Shown one piece after another: positions 12,401 through 17,817 of a DNA stretch of 30,961 nt. The position numbers and the translations under genes are program-made. Below the pieces are notes generated by a model. It searched no databases. It saw only the letters and a program-made list of their open reading frames with translations, and was not told the DNA's origin. This stretch comes from a virus, in the IMG/VR virus record IMGVR_UViG_3300021091_000270, positions 1 through 30,961 of that record; one strand, written 5' to 3'. The first letter of the stretch is position 1; each line of letters opens with the position of its first letter.

Positions 12401-13869
12401 ATGTTTCTTACAGCCGAGGTTTTTTTAATTACGTCTTGATGAAACCATCTATTAGTCCTAGACCAAGCATTTTTATCAATAGTAGATCTGTTTATAACAA
12501 TATAATCTTTATTTTTCGGAAAACTAGTTCTTGTACTAAAAGGCACACTATCGAATGGATCATTATCAAAAAGTAAATCGTTCTGTTCAGTAAAAATTCC
12601 TATTATTTCTAAATCTTTTTCATTAATTAATTTAATTCGATCTCCTACTCCTTCTACATACCAAAAATCTTGTTGATAAATTGCTGGATTAGTATTTCCA
12701 ATAAAATTTAATTTCATACCATTAGTTAAACTTACTCCGTTAGCTAACTTGTAATTTTTCTTACCTATGATATCTTTTTCAACATCTAAAAATGTATTTT
12801 CTTCTATAGATTTAATTACTATGGATCCTCCTACATTAGGATCCGCTTCGCTCATGTAATAAAGTAAATCAGGTGCATTTAAAGGCACATTAAAAATAAT
12901 TTGTCCATTTTCAATATTAAAATTGTCTACACCATCAAGATAAAGATCCTGTATTGAAATATCTTTTTTCCAACATATCAACAAAAATTTATCACCTTCG
13001 CTTAATGGCTGTTCCAAAATTATCTGTCTCAATGCACTGTCATCTTGTATTGAATAGGCTACAGGATCAACAAGCACACCATTTCTATAACCTTTAAAAA
13101 GTAGTTGACTCAAATCATCATCTGAAGTTAGAAACCCAATTTGAAACACTTTATTTTCTTGATTTTTATAAAATTCAAATATTTGGGTCGCCTTTAAAAC
13201 TGGAGGGTTAAGCCTCCTAATTTGTTTTATGCTAAAAGGATTTTGAGGACTGTTAATATCAAAACGATAGGTTTGTCCTCTGTATAAATTAATAGTTGGA
13301 TTTCTTGTTAGACCATCTGGAGAGAAAATGTAAGCATAAACATCACCCTGATCTTCCAATTGCACAGTAAAAGTGCTTTCAATAGCTAATTGTTGTCCTG
13401 CAACATCTAAAGAATCTGGTCCGTTAGGAAGCCAGTAATACTGTTGAAAATTAACAAATTTATCCCAATCAATGTGCGGTCTCCAACTATAAAATTCTTG
13501 TTCATTCAGTCTATTATGATTACTTGTTATTCCGTTTAATAAATTTACATGATTAATATGATCAATATAATCTTTAAAAAAGTCTACATTTCCAAATCTA
13601 TCTTCTATTACTGCTGCTGGTTCTAGTTGATAATCCTGACGAATTTTGTCCGCAGCCTTAATAAAAATATCCTTAGAATTTACACTACTTGCATACTGTC
13701 TTCCTACATAACCGCTTATCTTTTTAACTTGACCTTGACTTATAAATTGATCTAATGTTGAAGATAAAAACTTTTTATTTGCGTCAGATCTATAAAAAGC
13801 AGGCAATAAGTCACTACTACGTCTATTTTTACCGTCAAGTCCTATAGGTGATTCATTTTCTAATGGCAT
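436..13869 (-). CDS. Giant virion structural protein (4477 aa) in the gp7 position of the baseplate wedge operon
   Basis: The single uninterrupted frame encodes roughly 500 kDa. It follows the gp6-like gene by a TAATG overlap and has an AGGA ribosome-binding site. T4 has the 1032-residue wedge protein gp7 here; the correspondence is by position, not by recognisable homology. The N-terminus (SSDLLPAFYR near residue 18, then a conserved-looking block to about 150) and the WWQDVYGPAPYT region (near 1335) resemble very large structural proteins of marine T4-like phages. Residues about 2290-2680 carry repeated beta-propeller blades of the FG-GAP/integrin kind (IGAPGD near 2458, VAISSDGKRIAVG near 2490). 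Four GxGYxxxPxI-like units lie near 3060-3110 and 3410-3460. From about 3520 to 4420, at least five beta-rich units start with a D-G-x-x-x-x-F/Y pattern. The C-terminus has an ARFILEARP-like ending. No enzyme domain or membrane segment was seen. Role inferred: baseplate periphery, fibre attachment or host recognition. Confidence 0.85.
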   Translation of the reverse strand: MPLENESPIGLDGKNRRSSDLLPAFYRSDANKKFLSSTLDQFISQGQVKKISGYVGRQYASSVNSKDIFIKAADKIRQDYQLEPAAVIEDRFGNVDFFKDYIDHINHVNLLNGITSNHNRLNEQEFYSWRPHIDWDKFVNFQQYYWLPNGPDSLDVAGQQLAIESTFTVQLEDQGDVYAYIFSPDGLTRNPTINLYRGQTYRFDINSPQNPFSIKQIRRLNPPVLKATQIFEFYKNQENKVFQIGFLTSDDDLSQLLFKGYRNGVLVDPVAYSIQDDSALRQIILEQPLSEGDKFLLICWKKDISIQDLYLDGVDNFNIENGQIIFNVPLNAPDLLYYMSEADPNVGGSIVIKSIEENTFLDVEKDIIGKKNYKLANGVSLTNGMKLNFIGNTNPAIYQQDFWYVEGVGDRIKLINEKDLEIIGIFTEQNDLLFDNDPFDSVPFSTRTSFPKNKDYIVINRSTIDKNAWSRTNRWFHQDVIKKTSAVRNITFNLDQNARATRPIIEFNSNIKLYNFGHVSKANVDLIDNFTKDVFSTIEGSLGYNIDGIDISDGMRILFTADSDRLVKGRIFKANFINITNAGRRIDFTADSPSDSTGSVNIQTDRIKCNLDHGLVNGDRVIYLSNGNIQLQGLIHRNVYFVKVIDEKIIELYTDSLLQNKIDILSTGDSTHSLEVFSGLRRQINLVETEDSLPLKYETLLVNYGNLEDVKINQNQKNFTIKGNQGLMYWFNGDNWILGPVKSTVNQTPYFDVFDKDEYSFGDSSFYEGSNFSGTKLFSYKLGDGSVDKELNFPLTYRNINNIGDIVFEFNLINDFFNYKSINTIVKQKIDVGYIKKILDRENCAFENGWITSSINNPQSIVRVYKNHNINGVDKGFPIDCFDDNLKLDDLKTKVYINGKRLFSNEFYVVNAAVRKEVLTIKPVASTDIVTLKLTSKQPKNEIGHYEMPINLQNNPLNNNLDFFSLGEVIDHVDSIVDNLENFIGQYPGNGNLRDLGNISTYGVRFVQHSGPLNLSLYSLGSKDFNVMKSLKKSREEYIKFKTSFLVIASELGIITEPKQLVDIILNELNKDKPKTSPYFLSDMFAYTANKRFEYKVLDDRTKIYPLSNSFNLDTLSNKSVLIYRNNDQLTHGKDYIFYNDYFKLLIDIVENDLIEVYEYENTDGCFCPPTPSKLGIYPAFEPVKYVDDTFVNPCIVVRGHDGSITVGFNDYRDDVLLELEKRIYNNIKIKYDTNILDILSFTPGKNRETKYSKNEFDSVMSQFFYQWMTDIGGDLRDFNNWDYLNPFTYNYRNYSIVDDSDSPSFWRGIYYWLFDTDSPHKRPWESLNFSVKPSWWQDVYGPAPYTSDNYILWDDLRDGIIREPGKNIKVNILCKRPILNFGKPVDQQGKLLNPIQAGLVKGLINPTEGGYHNFGDQSPVETAWRRSSNYCFAVIQTLIILHPAKVIALCFDRSRIARNLSNQYIFKDTQLRIRMEDIIVSPVVSDNVRNYTSGLINYVVENISVELEEPIAKFKNQLSSLKNKISSRLGGFTTKEKLRIILDSKNPVGVGGIFVPAENYKIFLNTSSPVAEINYSGIFITKYSYGFELRGYDKLQPYFKYFNFDQQGRQLNIGGISDSFIVWNTNQRYIAGQIVKDKEVYYRVLANHVSGNNFDKNLYVKLPELPRSGGRDFYLRDSFDIRQENILPYGSVLSTIQEVVDVILGYAAYLTDQGFAFDQYSNQFGSVQNWITSVKEFVFWTTQNWSEGSAISLSPAANGLFFESKIPAIVDNIVDSFYDYSIFRVDGQSFQSDFTSVYREKGSFSLIPVNTDHGLFGANLRLIQKEHIILLDNKTLFNDIIYDVEPGYKQDKIRLQGYVTTGWNGSLNIPGFIFDNAKISEWNSWTDYNLGDIVFYRDFYYSSKKFAPGTEFFKEEDWIRLDNNPTSKLLPNWNYKADQFLDFYDLDSDNFDSEQQKLAQHLIGYQKRQYLENIIIDDISQYKFYQGMISEKGTQNVLSKLFDVLGADNKESLTFYEEWAIRVGNYGATETYDEIEFILDEEKIRLNPQPIEFTEETTTEVDFIYRVKTSDIAIKPVGYKKDIWPVKSSSDFLRTPGYVRYTDVRINVDTLSDIIGLSVGDFKVGDYVWAAFLPPPKLFSVYRLTEIQARLEKVDYKNEVLIVQTNIIPDLTIGDIIALDNLPDIDKFYQINDIIGRKLYIKIKIDKWNKDFDLTSSIGLIYKFTESRIDDIDNLNSILPYHIKTNELIWVDNDDKNKKAVYINSKIYSKDILSYTSIPQDNLLFGKIVAISNNGLYAAVLDAKKITIYSKNILSLTKQYEISSVNSNLDVDNIAFSQDGVWLIILGNLTSVDKRINFLKLDKGINEFDFIQSLPYASANFGTDINIVKEYDQYVMAVSSAVNNNVYIYNIVDNADDSTINEWILTQNIVEPSSNSSSFFGQSLKFDLTASTLVIGAPGDSAVYVYERVSDGYNNFQKIYSTDKAGTSVAISSDGKRIAVGCVGDDYNNVDNGRVDVYKLQLGKFVKYQSLRPIKLEPFGYFGHNISFMNNDETLVVFSLYGDIDNYSTFDFDTTTFDNNSLKFNSKNINSGRVDIFDRYKENYIFGESLSTTNTTDFSDSYGSFIAVGSNTILVSADKHDEDQGYQNIGQVFSYSKLPGKFSWNKKYQQADKIDIGKIKKVFLYDNDTNKLIKYLDVVDPVSGKIPGIADAEIKYKTYYDPAFYNIGNDLVNVDAGQAWNKLHIGVLWWDLTRAKFIENNLGNTTYNSANWNKLYSTASIDVYEWVETKYKPSEWDALSNTNKGFSLGISGTSRYGNSVYSVRQTFDNVSQTFKYVYYYWVKNPNIVPNINERKLSAQDVSKLIEDPVAQAYNCISFIGSNSLILVNLINFIKAKNTNLNIEYWTVESQYTKSNSHSQWKLLSLDEKTVIPRDIEIKWFDSLLGKDSNNRVIPNYKIPLKKRYGIQNRPRQGMFVNRFEALKQFIEYVNKILKTKIIVDDYDISKLFLKDEAPKITSRLFDQQIDSYEEIKFVNVGLVTPAILLPILKDGRLIEVQIVNPGFGYKYNPKIYVHGSGSGAEISAQIDSLGQINSVTIEKQGNGYKDISLRVRKFSVLVKNDSTINNLWAIYEYNNAWNRTNSQSFNTQLYWNYIDWYETSYNQFTKINVLVKNTFELHTLKTEIGQIIKVENVGSGGWLLLEKYANQITLDYTENFKVVGRQNGTIQFKSNLYDFSNEIIGFDSNLFDTQLYDNIPVEELKIILNVIKDKIFVDDLYKNYLELFFNSLRFVLYEQPFVDYIIKTSFVKSKHNLGELKQKITYKSDSLENFEDFIKEVKPYRTKIREYVSSYTRTENTLSSVTDFDLPSFIDNEFNIQNINLNIQQDNTSQDKLAEYPWKHWYDNVGFKVCKIDIVDGGSGYIFNPVVKIIGNSKKTAVAKAYISAGKVNRIQIINFGSGYLKCPEIVLDGGLKENGRKALAVAVIESEAVRTINTVLKFDRLSKNQTYSNISFTEQFIGTGSQLQFALRFAPRIQKNTFNLLLDGLEALKDDYAVSVKTVVADKKTRFYGILTLETAPVKNTKIEITYQIGFEHLNALDRITNYYNPTNSMLAKDFSQLITGIDYAGVDIQGLVNFVGTGGWDSLGWGKELWGEEDFNFDDQIFTIGDNSSYGGEGEFKFNYIPSTGQQINVYLKRLIQGSNNNYIEIRLDDPNFGTGYPVTNNNAVMQTIIGNGVLDNFELPNPSSYPPLELIQGDIIIFRKSSSDGSKSPKPQDYDTQLSGGNLIYSTATGINPDDINVDGDGLVTATTSYAPEEVIPGQIMDSLAVKVFQLPTSNGAKIFFKNYIADGLENKFNLTQLPQNNNAIIVKVGYEIKKNIVDYTFNYVTRNVELTFVPAAGLVVSVIGIGYSADRILDVNYFSSDGSTLEYITAAPYVDNIGAIVLVNGNLVDYEIFETDSMYYELNRIGIRFSSAPASESVITYLFTDDNNYSASVVKSHQIVPDGSTLEYNLQEVIGIKEPKANSVLVMKNGQILNPGLSEYFTLKNNNYTYTLSKYEQGPGTIDFSKIEVYIKGVKQRSGLDYTIDATGVSIVLNVLVYIENAVMVVVNTNDSDYLINENTIKFTDNIPLGTYVEIVSFYNHDVLEIVRTEESLKSISSVTVDTPDYYRYKSLKGGKFKLFKEVAVDDFLWIIRNNTMLTHGIDYYLDSDLQQVVLSKGLEDNDILDVIIFGSNTTTEGYAYMSFKDIFNRTHYKRLNKDKTTRLSKKLGQFDIAIHVEDSSKLDVPNVNLNTPGIIEINGERIEYFEIDGNTLKRLRRSTLGTGANTEYKSGTLVVNLGKSETIPYLDEQIVKRIVTAVDTNELVLPFDALQNEIEVFVGGKRLKKTPYRLFNTTNGFPYSPEGDSILAKEFEIVENNKIKFAKVVDKGVEIMILKKQGKIWEDSGNNLHNSTSLQARFILEARPFYPEFVK

Positions 13870-16800
13870 TATGTATTTCCTGCGCTTAATATAGTTTGCT
13901 GAATTATATTTTTGTTTATATTTGTAATATCACCAGAAGTTTTTATTCTCGAAGCAGTTACTGCATTGATAATTTCTACGTCATCAATGGTTGCTGCATT
14001 AACAAAAATTTGATCTTTTTCAGCATTTATTTCTAATAAACTTCCAAAAGATAAACCACTTTTTTTAGGCACAATTATGAAATTTACAATATTTGTTGCC
14101 AATTTATTCATAACATAGGTTGATAGTTCAGTAAAATAAAAATTATCTCCGAAATTCCAATTATTAATAGCAAAAAATTCATTTATAGCGCTAATAACTT
14201 TACTCTTTACATCATTATCACTAACAACTATTTCATTATTTTTAACAACCTTAAATATTGCCTGTAAATCCGTTGTAGCTTTACTCCCAAACAAAACTTT
14301 ATATCTAGCTGGATGATAAATTATTTCATCACTAATAGTTTTAATCTTAGACAATTCAGGATTCAACATGTTATATAAAAAATCAGTACTTAAAGGTAAA
14401 GGCATTAAAGATCTTGTTCCATCAAGATATTCTCTAAACTGTTTATCATACTGTTTGGTTAAAACAAAAACGTCTATAATGTTAGTAATACCTGGATCTA
14501 TGCGTGATTCATAATCTGCGTTATGGATATATTGAAATTTTAATTTATCTCTTCCAAAATACATCTTATAATCTGAAGAAATGAAAAGCTCGCCAATTTT
14601 TAAATTTAATTTTTTAACTACATCACTGTCTACAAAATAAAAATATTGACCATCTTTAAAAAGACTTAGATCTGTCAATTCAGATTGAGATTTTTTAACA
14701 ATAACTTTTTGAGCAATGTTGTCAATGTATCTATAATCTTCCTGTTGGTCATCTATGCTATAAAGTTCTTGTGCAATATACTGTGTTTGTAAATTGTTTG
14801 AACTATTTGCCACAATATTATCAAAAATATCAGGATTATCAACTACAGCGTCTTCATCAAAATCGGAAAAACTTATTTGTATTTTTTTGCTGTCAACATA
14901 TCCATCTAATCCTTTATACTCTTCTATAATCTCCCAATTTTGATCTAAAGTAAAAGGCACTAATGAATTCTGTGATCCAAAATTAACATTTACACTTAAT
15001 ATTTTAATTTGATCTTTTTCTATCGTGTTAGTTCTAGCATCATAAATTTTATCACTGCTATCAAAATAAAATCTAATTTGTTTATCACTTTCAAAAATAT
15101 ATCGTAATAACCTAAAATTTACAGTATAATATTCTGAATCAGTTGTAAAACTAATTAACCAACTACTATCTAATTTTTGATTAGATTTATCACCAGCAAG
15201 TCCTAATGTAAAATTATTGTTTAGATTAAGATTTACATCGTATATAATCTCCCAACTATAATTTTGAGTGTTGTATCTTAGTCCAAAAGTTTTGTATGCA
15301 TTTACCTGTTCTATTATTTCACTTATGACATTATTGTTAAAAGTAGATTTCAAAGGTGGAATAATACTCACTAATTGAGAATTTTCAGGCACTATGTCAT
15401 TTAAAGAAATAGTGCCAGTCCCATCAATTAATAAACCACTGCCACCATTTGTTCCATCCCCCGCAACTTTCAGAATTTTAACAAACAAAAATTCAGTTGT
15501 ACCAAAATTATTTACAGATGTCAATGTATTATTTTCTAAAGTATTAAAATAAAATCCATTGGGTGACTTAAATTTTAACAAACTACCAACTACTAATGAC
15601 TTTAACAAAGTCGTAGTATATTGTCCAATTCTAACTGCTATATTAGGAAATAAATTATTTCTAAAATACCCTGTTGATAAATTTGTATCTCCTGTAATAA
15701 ATTTCCAGCTTACATTCAAATCTGTAGTTAAAACTCTATTGAACTTAGCATAATAAAAATCTCTTAAAAATGGCTGATTAATTTTATCATAGAGTTGATT
15801 ATATATTATGGATTCAATATCAGTCTTAGTGTTAAATTTGAATTGAAAACTATCTAAAAATTCCTCTCTATAAATCACTCCGTCGTCAGCAAATAAATTA
15901 GTTTTACTGTATTTTCCAGTAGGATCTACTAAATCAAAATATCTACTAATACCGCTACTAGATCTATTGACACTTTTTACCTTCATTACATGCTGATTAA
16001 CACTGAAGGGACTTAAATTATAATCTTCAGCAGTAATCATTCTATTTTGAGTATAATAAGTTGCAGGTGCTTTTTGTTTTATATCATCAGAACTTTCTGT
16101 CTCAGTACTATTACTGACACTACTAACTAAACTAAGAGTAAGGATAATTATTTCAGGCTGATTAAAATTGCTTATATAAGGAATTTCTACAGTAATATTT
16201 CTTACGTCTCTAGGATTCATAGTATAACTAACACCTTCGCTAGTTCTGTAGTAAACTCTAAATGAACCTAAAGGAAGATTTCCAAATAATCCATCACTAA
16301 ATTGTAAAGTTACTCTGTCATTAACTCTCGTTATTACTGCATAAAAATTTCTTATAGTTTTTTCTAAACTGTTATAGATAACATTATTACCTTCAGTGCT
16401 AGATAATTTTTTCCAGTATTCTATTTCAGCTCCTGAATCATTTAATTTATACAGCCAAATATCATCATTATTAATATTATCTGCATCTATATCTAAAGTT
16501 TCATTTGGTGTTGGTTGATCAAAAGTAAACGCACCTTGATTTAATTGTCCTTGTTTAAAATGTACGAAAAAACCTGTGTTATTACTGGCACTTCCTTTAC
16601 TGTCATTTCTATATAAAAAAGCAAGTCTGTTTCCTAATAGAGGTGGTTCTTCGTATATTTCATCTGCATCCTTGATACTACAACTAACTATTTCGAAATT
16701 CATTGTTCTGCCATCTATATTTTTATCAAAACTATAAAGAGGCACATCCAGATTACTACTTTGAAATCTGTATTGCTCCGTTGGAATTCCATAAACTATT

Positions 16801-17330
16801 TTTTTATCTTCAGGACTACCAAATTGTCTAGTTGCAGGCAATGCAGCATTTAACACTTTAATAAATTGATCATACCAATTATTATTACTAGGATCATTCC
16901 AAAGAATTACCTGTCCTGAAAGATTTCTGCCATTACTATCTAGAACATTTTGAGTGCTTTGTAAACTTGTTATTTTTAATAAACCATTACCAGCAATATT
17001 TCTTTTCGAATTATAACTTAATAATCTAGCTAATCTTAGAACACTTTCTCTTCTTTCAGCTAATTCTAAAAAATTGTCTCTACTATTAAGATCAACACGA
17101 TATGCAATACTTTGTCCTAAAAATGCTATTAAATCTATTAACGCTAGGTATTCACTACTTTCAATATAATCATTAAAATCTTCTGGATAATTTTCTCTTA
17201 TATAATTAATCATTACCCGTCTAAGATTTTGAAAATCGTAGCTTTTGAAATCAGCGTTTTTAAAACTCTGGTACACTCTACGCCAATCTTCGGCGACTAA
17301 TAACCTATTTTGTCTATCAGTAATTGACAT
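13869..17330 (-). CDS. 6: Baseplate wedge protein, gp6-like (1153 aa)
   Basis: Gp6 dimers form the inner ring of the T4 baseplate and link the wedges; the family is related to gpJ of P2. The N-terminal 120 residues have the family look (DWRRVYQSFK near 15, then YPEDFNDY, then a helical block with AFLGQSIAYRVDLNSRDNF near 70-88). A long beta-rich body follows. The length is well above the 660 residues of T4 gp6, the excess lying in the middle and C-terminal half. The ATG at 17330 follows a GGA-containing leader and a late-promoter octamer. The stop overlaps the next start as TAATG, so translation is probably coupled to the giant wedge protein. The assignment rests on the N-terminus and the operon order after gp25. 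Confidence 0.85.
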   Translation of the reverse strand: MSITDRQNRLLVAEDWRRVYQSFKNADFKSYDFQNLRRVMINYIRENYPEDFNDYIESSEYLALIDLIAFLGQSIAYRVDLNSRDNFLELAERRESVLRLARLLSYNSKRNIAGNGLLKITSLQSTQNVLDSNGRNLSGQVILWNDPSNNNWYDQFIKVLNAALPATRQFGSPEDKKIVYGIPTEQYRFQSSNLDVPLYSFDKNIDGRTMNFEIVSCSIKDADEIYEEPPLLGNRLAFLYRNDSKGSASNNTGFFVHFKQGQLNQGAFTFDQPTPNETLDIDADNINNDDIWLYKLNDSGAEIEYWKKLSSTEGNNVIYNSLEKTIRNFYAVITRVNDRVTLQFSDGLFGNLPLGSFRVYYRTSEGVSYTMNPRDVRNITVEIPYISNFNQPEIIILTLSLVSSVSNSTETESSDDIKQKAPATYYTQNRMITAEDYNLSPFSVNQHVMKVKSVNRSSSGISRYFDLVDPTGKYSKTNLFADDGVIYREEFLDSFQFKFNTKTDIESIIYNQLYDKINQPFLRDFYYAKFNRVLTTDLNVSWKFITGDTNLSTGYFRNNLFPNIAVRIGQYTTTLLKSLVVGSLLKFKSPNGFYFNTLENNTLTSVNNFGTTEFLFVKILKVAGDGTNGGSGLLIDGTGTISLNDIVPENSQLVSIIPPLKSTFNNNVISEIIEQVNAYKTFGLRYNTQNYSWEIIYDVNLNLNNNFTLGLAGDKSNQKLDSSWLISFTTDSEYYTVNFRLLRYIFESDKQIRFYFDSSDKIYDARTNTIEKDQIKILSVNVNFGSQNSLVPFTLDQNWEIIEEYKGLDGYVDSKKIQISFSDFDEDAVVDNPDIFDNIVANSSNNLQTQYIAQELYSIDDQQEDYRYIDNIAQKVIVKKSQSELTDLSLFKDGQYFYFVDSDVVKKLNLKIGELFISSDYKMYFGRDKLKFQYIHNADYESRIDPGITNIIDVFVLTKQYDKQFREYLDGTRSLMPLPLSTDFLYNMLNPELSKIKTISDEIIYHPARYKVLFGSKATTDLQAIFKVVKNNEIVVSDNDVKSKVISAINEFFAINNWNFGDNFYFTELSTYVMNKLATNIVNFIIVPKKSGLSFGSLLEINAEKDQIFVNAATIDDVEIINAVTASRIKTSGDITNINKNIIQQTILSAGNT

Positions 17331-17347
17331 ATTTTTTCCAATTTATA

Positions 17348-17355
17348 TATTTATT
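17348..17355 (-). promoter_or_regulatory. T4-type late promoter octamer AATAAATA before gp6
   Basis: The minus strand reads AATAAATA here, 17 bases before the gp6-like ATG and inside the 43-base gap after the gp25-like stop. It is the only sizeable noncoding gap between gp5 and the giant gene, which supports a real internal late promoter for gp6 and the genes after it. Confidence 0.6.
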
Positions 17356-17373
17356 TTATAATTTTGTACATAG

Positions 17374-17817
17374 TTAACTAATCATTATACCATTATTTTG
17401 ATCAAAACGTAGTTGTAAAGACTCCTGAATATTATAAGGATAATAGGTAAGCACACATTCTATTTGTATTCCAGATTCATACGTAGTGACAATCACTTGA
17501 TCTGCTGAAATTCGAGGATCATAATTAATGATTTCCTCAACATTTTTAATGACCATCTGTTTTAGATCATCAGTTAACGGATCAAAAAGTAGATCCCAAA
17601 TTATAGTTCCAAACTCAGGATTTTCTAATCTTTCCCCCATCCTTATGTTAAAATGGTTAATTAAATCTTGTTTTATTAACTGTAGATCATAGAGATTAAA
17701 ACTATTATTTCCAGTTTTATAACTAGAAAATCCTCTATACATTTTCGTCTTTATTAATGGCTTTACAGATGCCTTTCGAATAGTCATTTTATCGTATAAT
17801 TTGCTGCTGGCTGTCAT
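17374..17817 (-). CDS. 25: Baseplate wedge protein, gp25-like
   Basis: Gp25-like proteins (Pfam GPW_gp25) sit in the core of each baseplate wedge and resemble the sheath-initiating subunit of contractile systems. Family signs are the RMGERLENPEFGT block near residues 55-67 (counted from the chosen start), followed by a helix and NYDPRI near 90. The length (147 aa) is close to T4 gp25 (132 aa). I place the start at the ATG at 17817, which overlaps the gp5-like stop as ATGA with a GGGGA stretch just upstream. An in-frame TTG at 17826 would add only three residues and is less likely. The neighbours are gp5 upstream and gp6 downstream. Confidence 0.9.
   Translation of the reverse strand: MTASSKLYDKMTIRKASVKPLIKTKMYRGFSSYKTGNNSFNLYDLQLIKQDLINHFNIRMGERLENPEFGTIIWDLLFDPLTDDLKQMVIKNVEEIINYDPRISADQVIVTTYESGIQIECVLTYYPYNIQESLQLRFDQNNGIMIS

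Noticed and set aside
12134-12576. Plus-strand frames of 60-85 codons opposite the giant gene (also near 857, 2770, 5438, 6267, 10658)
   Set aside because: They are antisense to a long, well-supported coding frame, lack ribosome-binding sites and have the low-complexity look of shadow frames.
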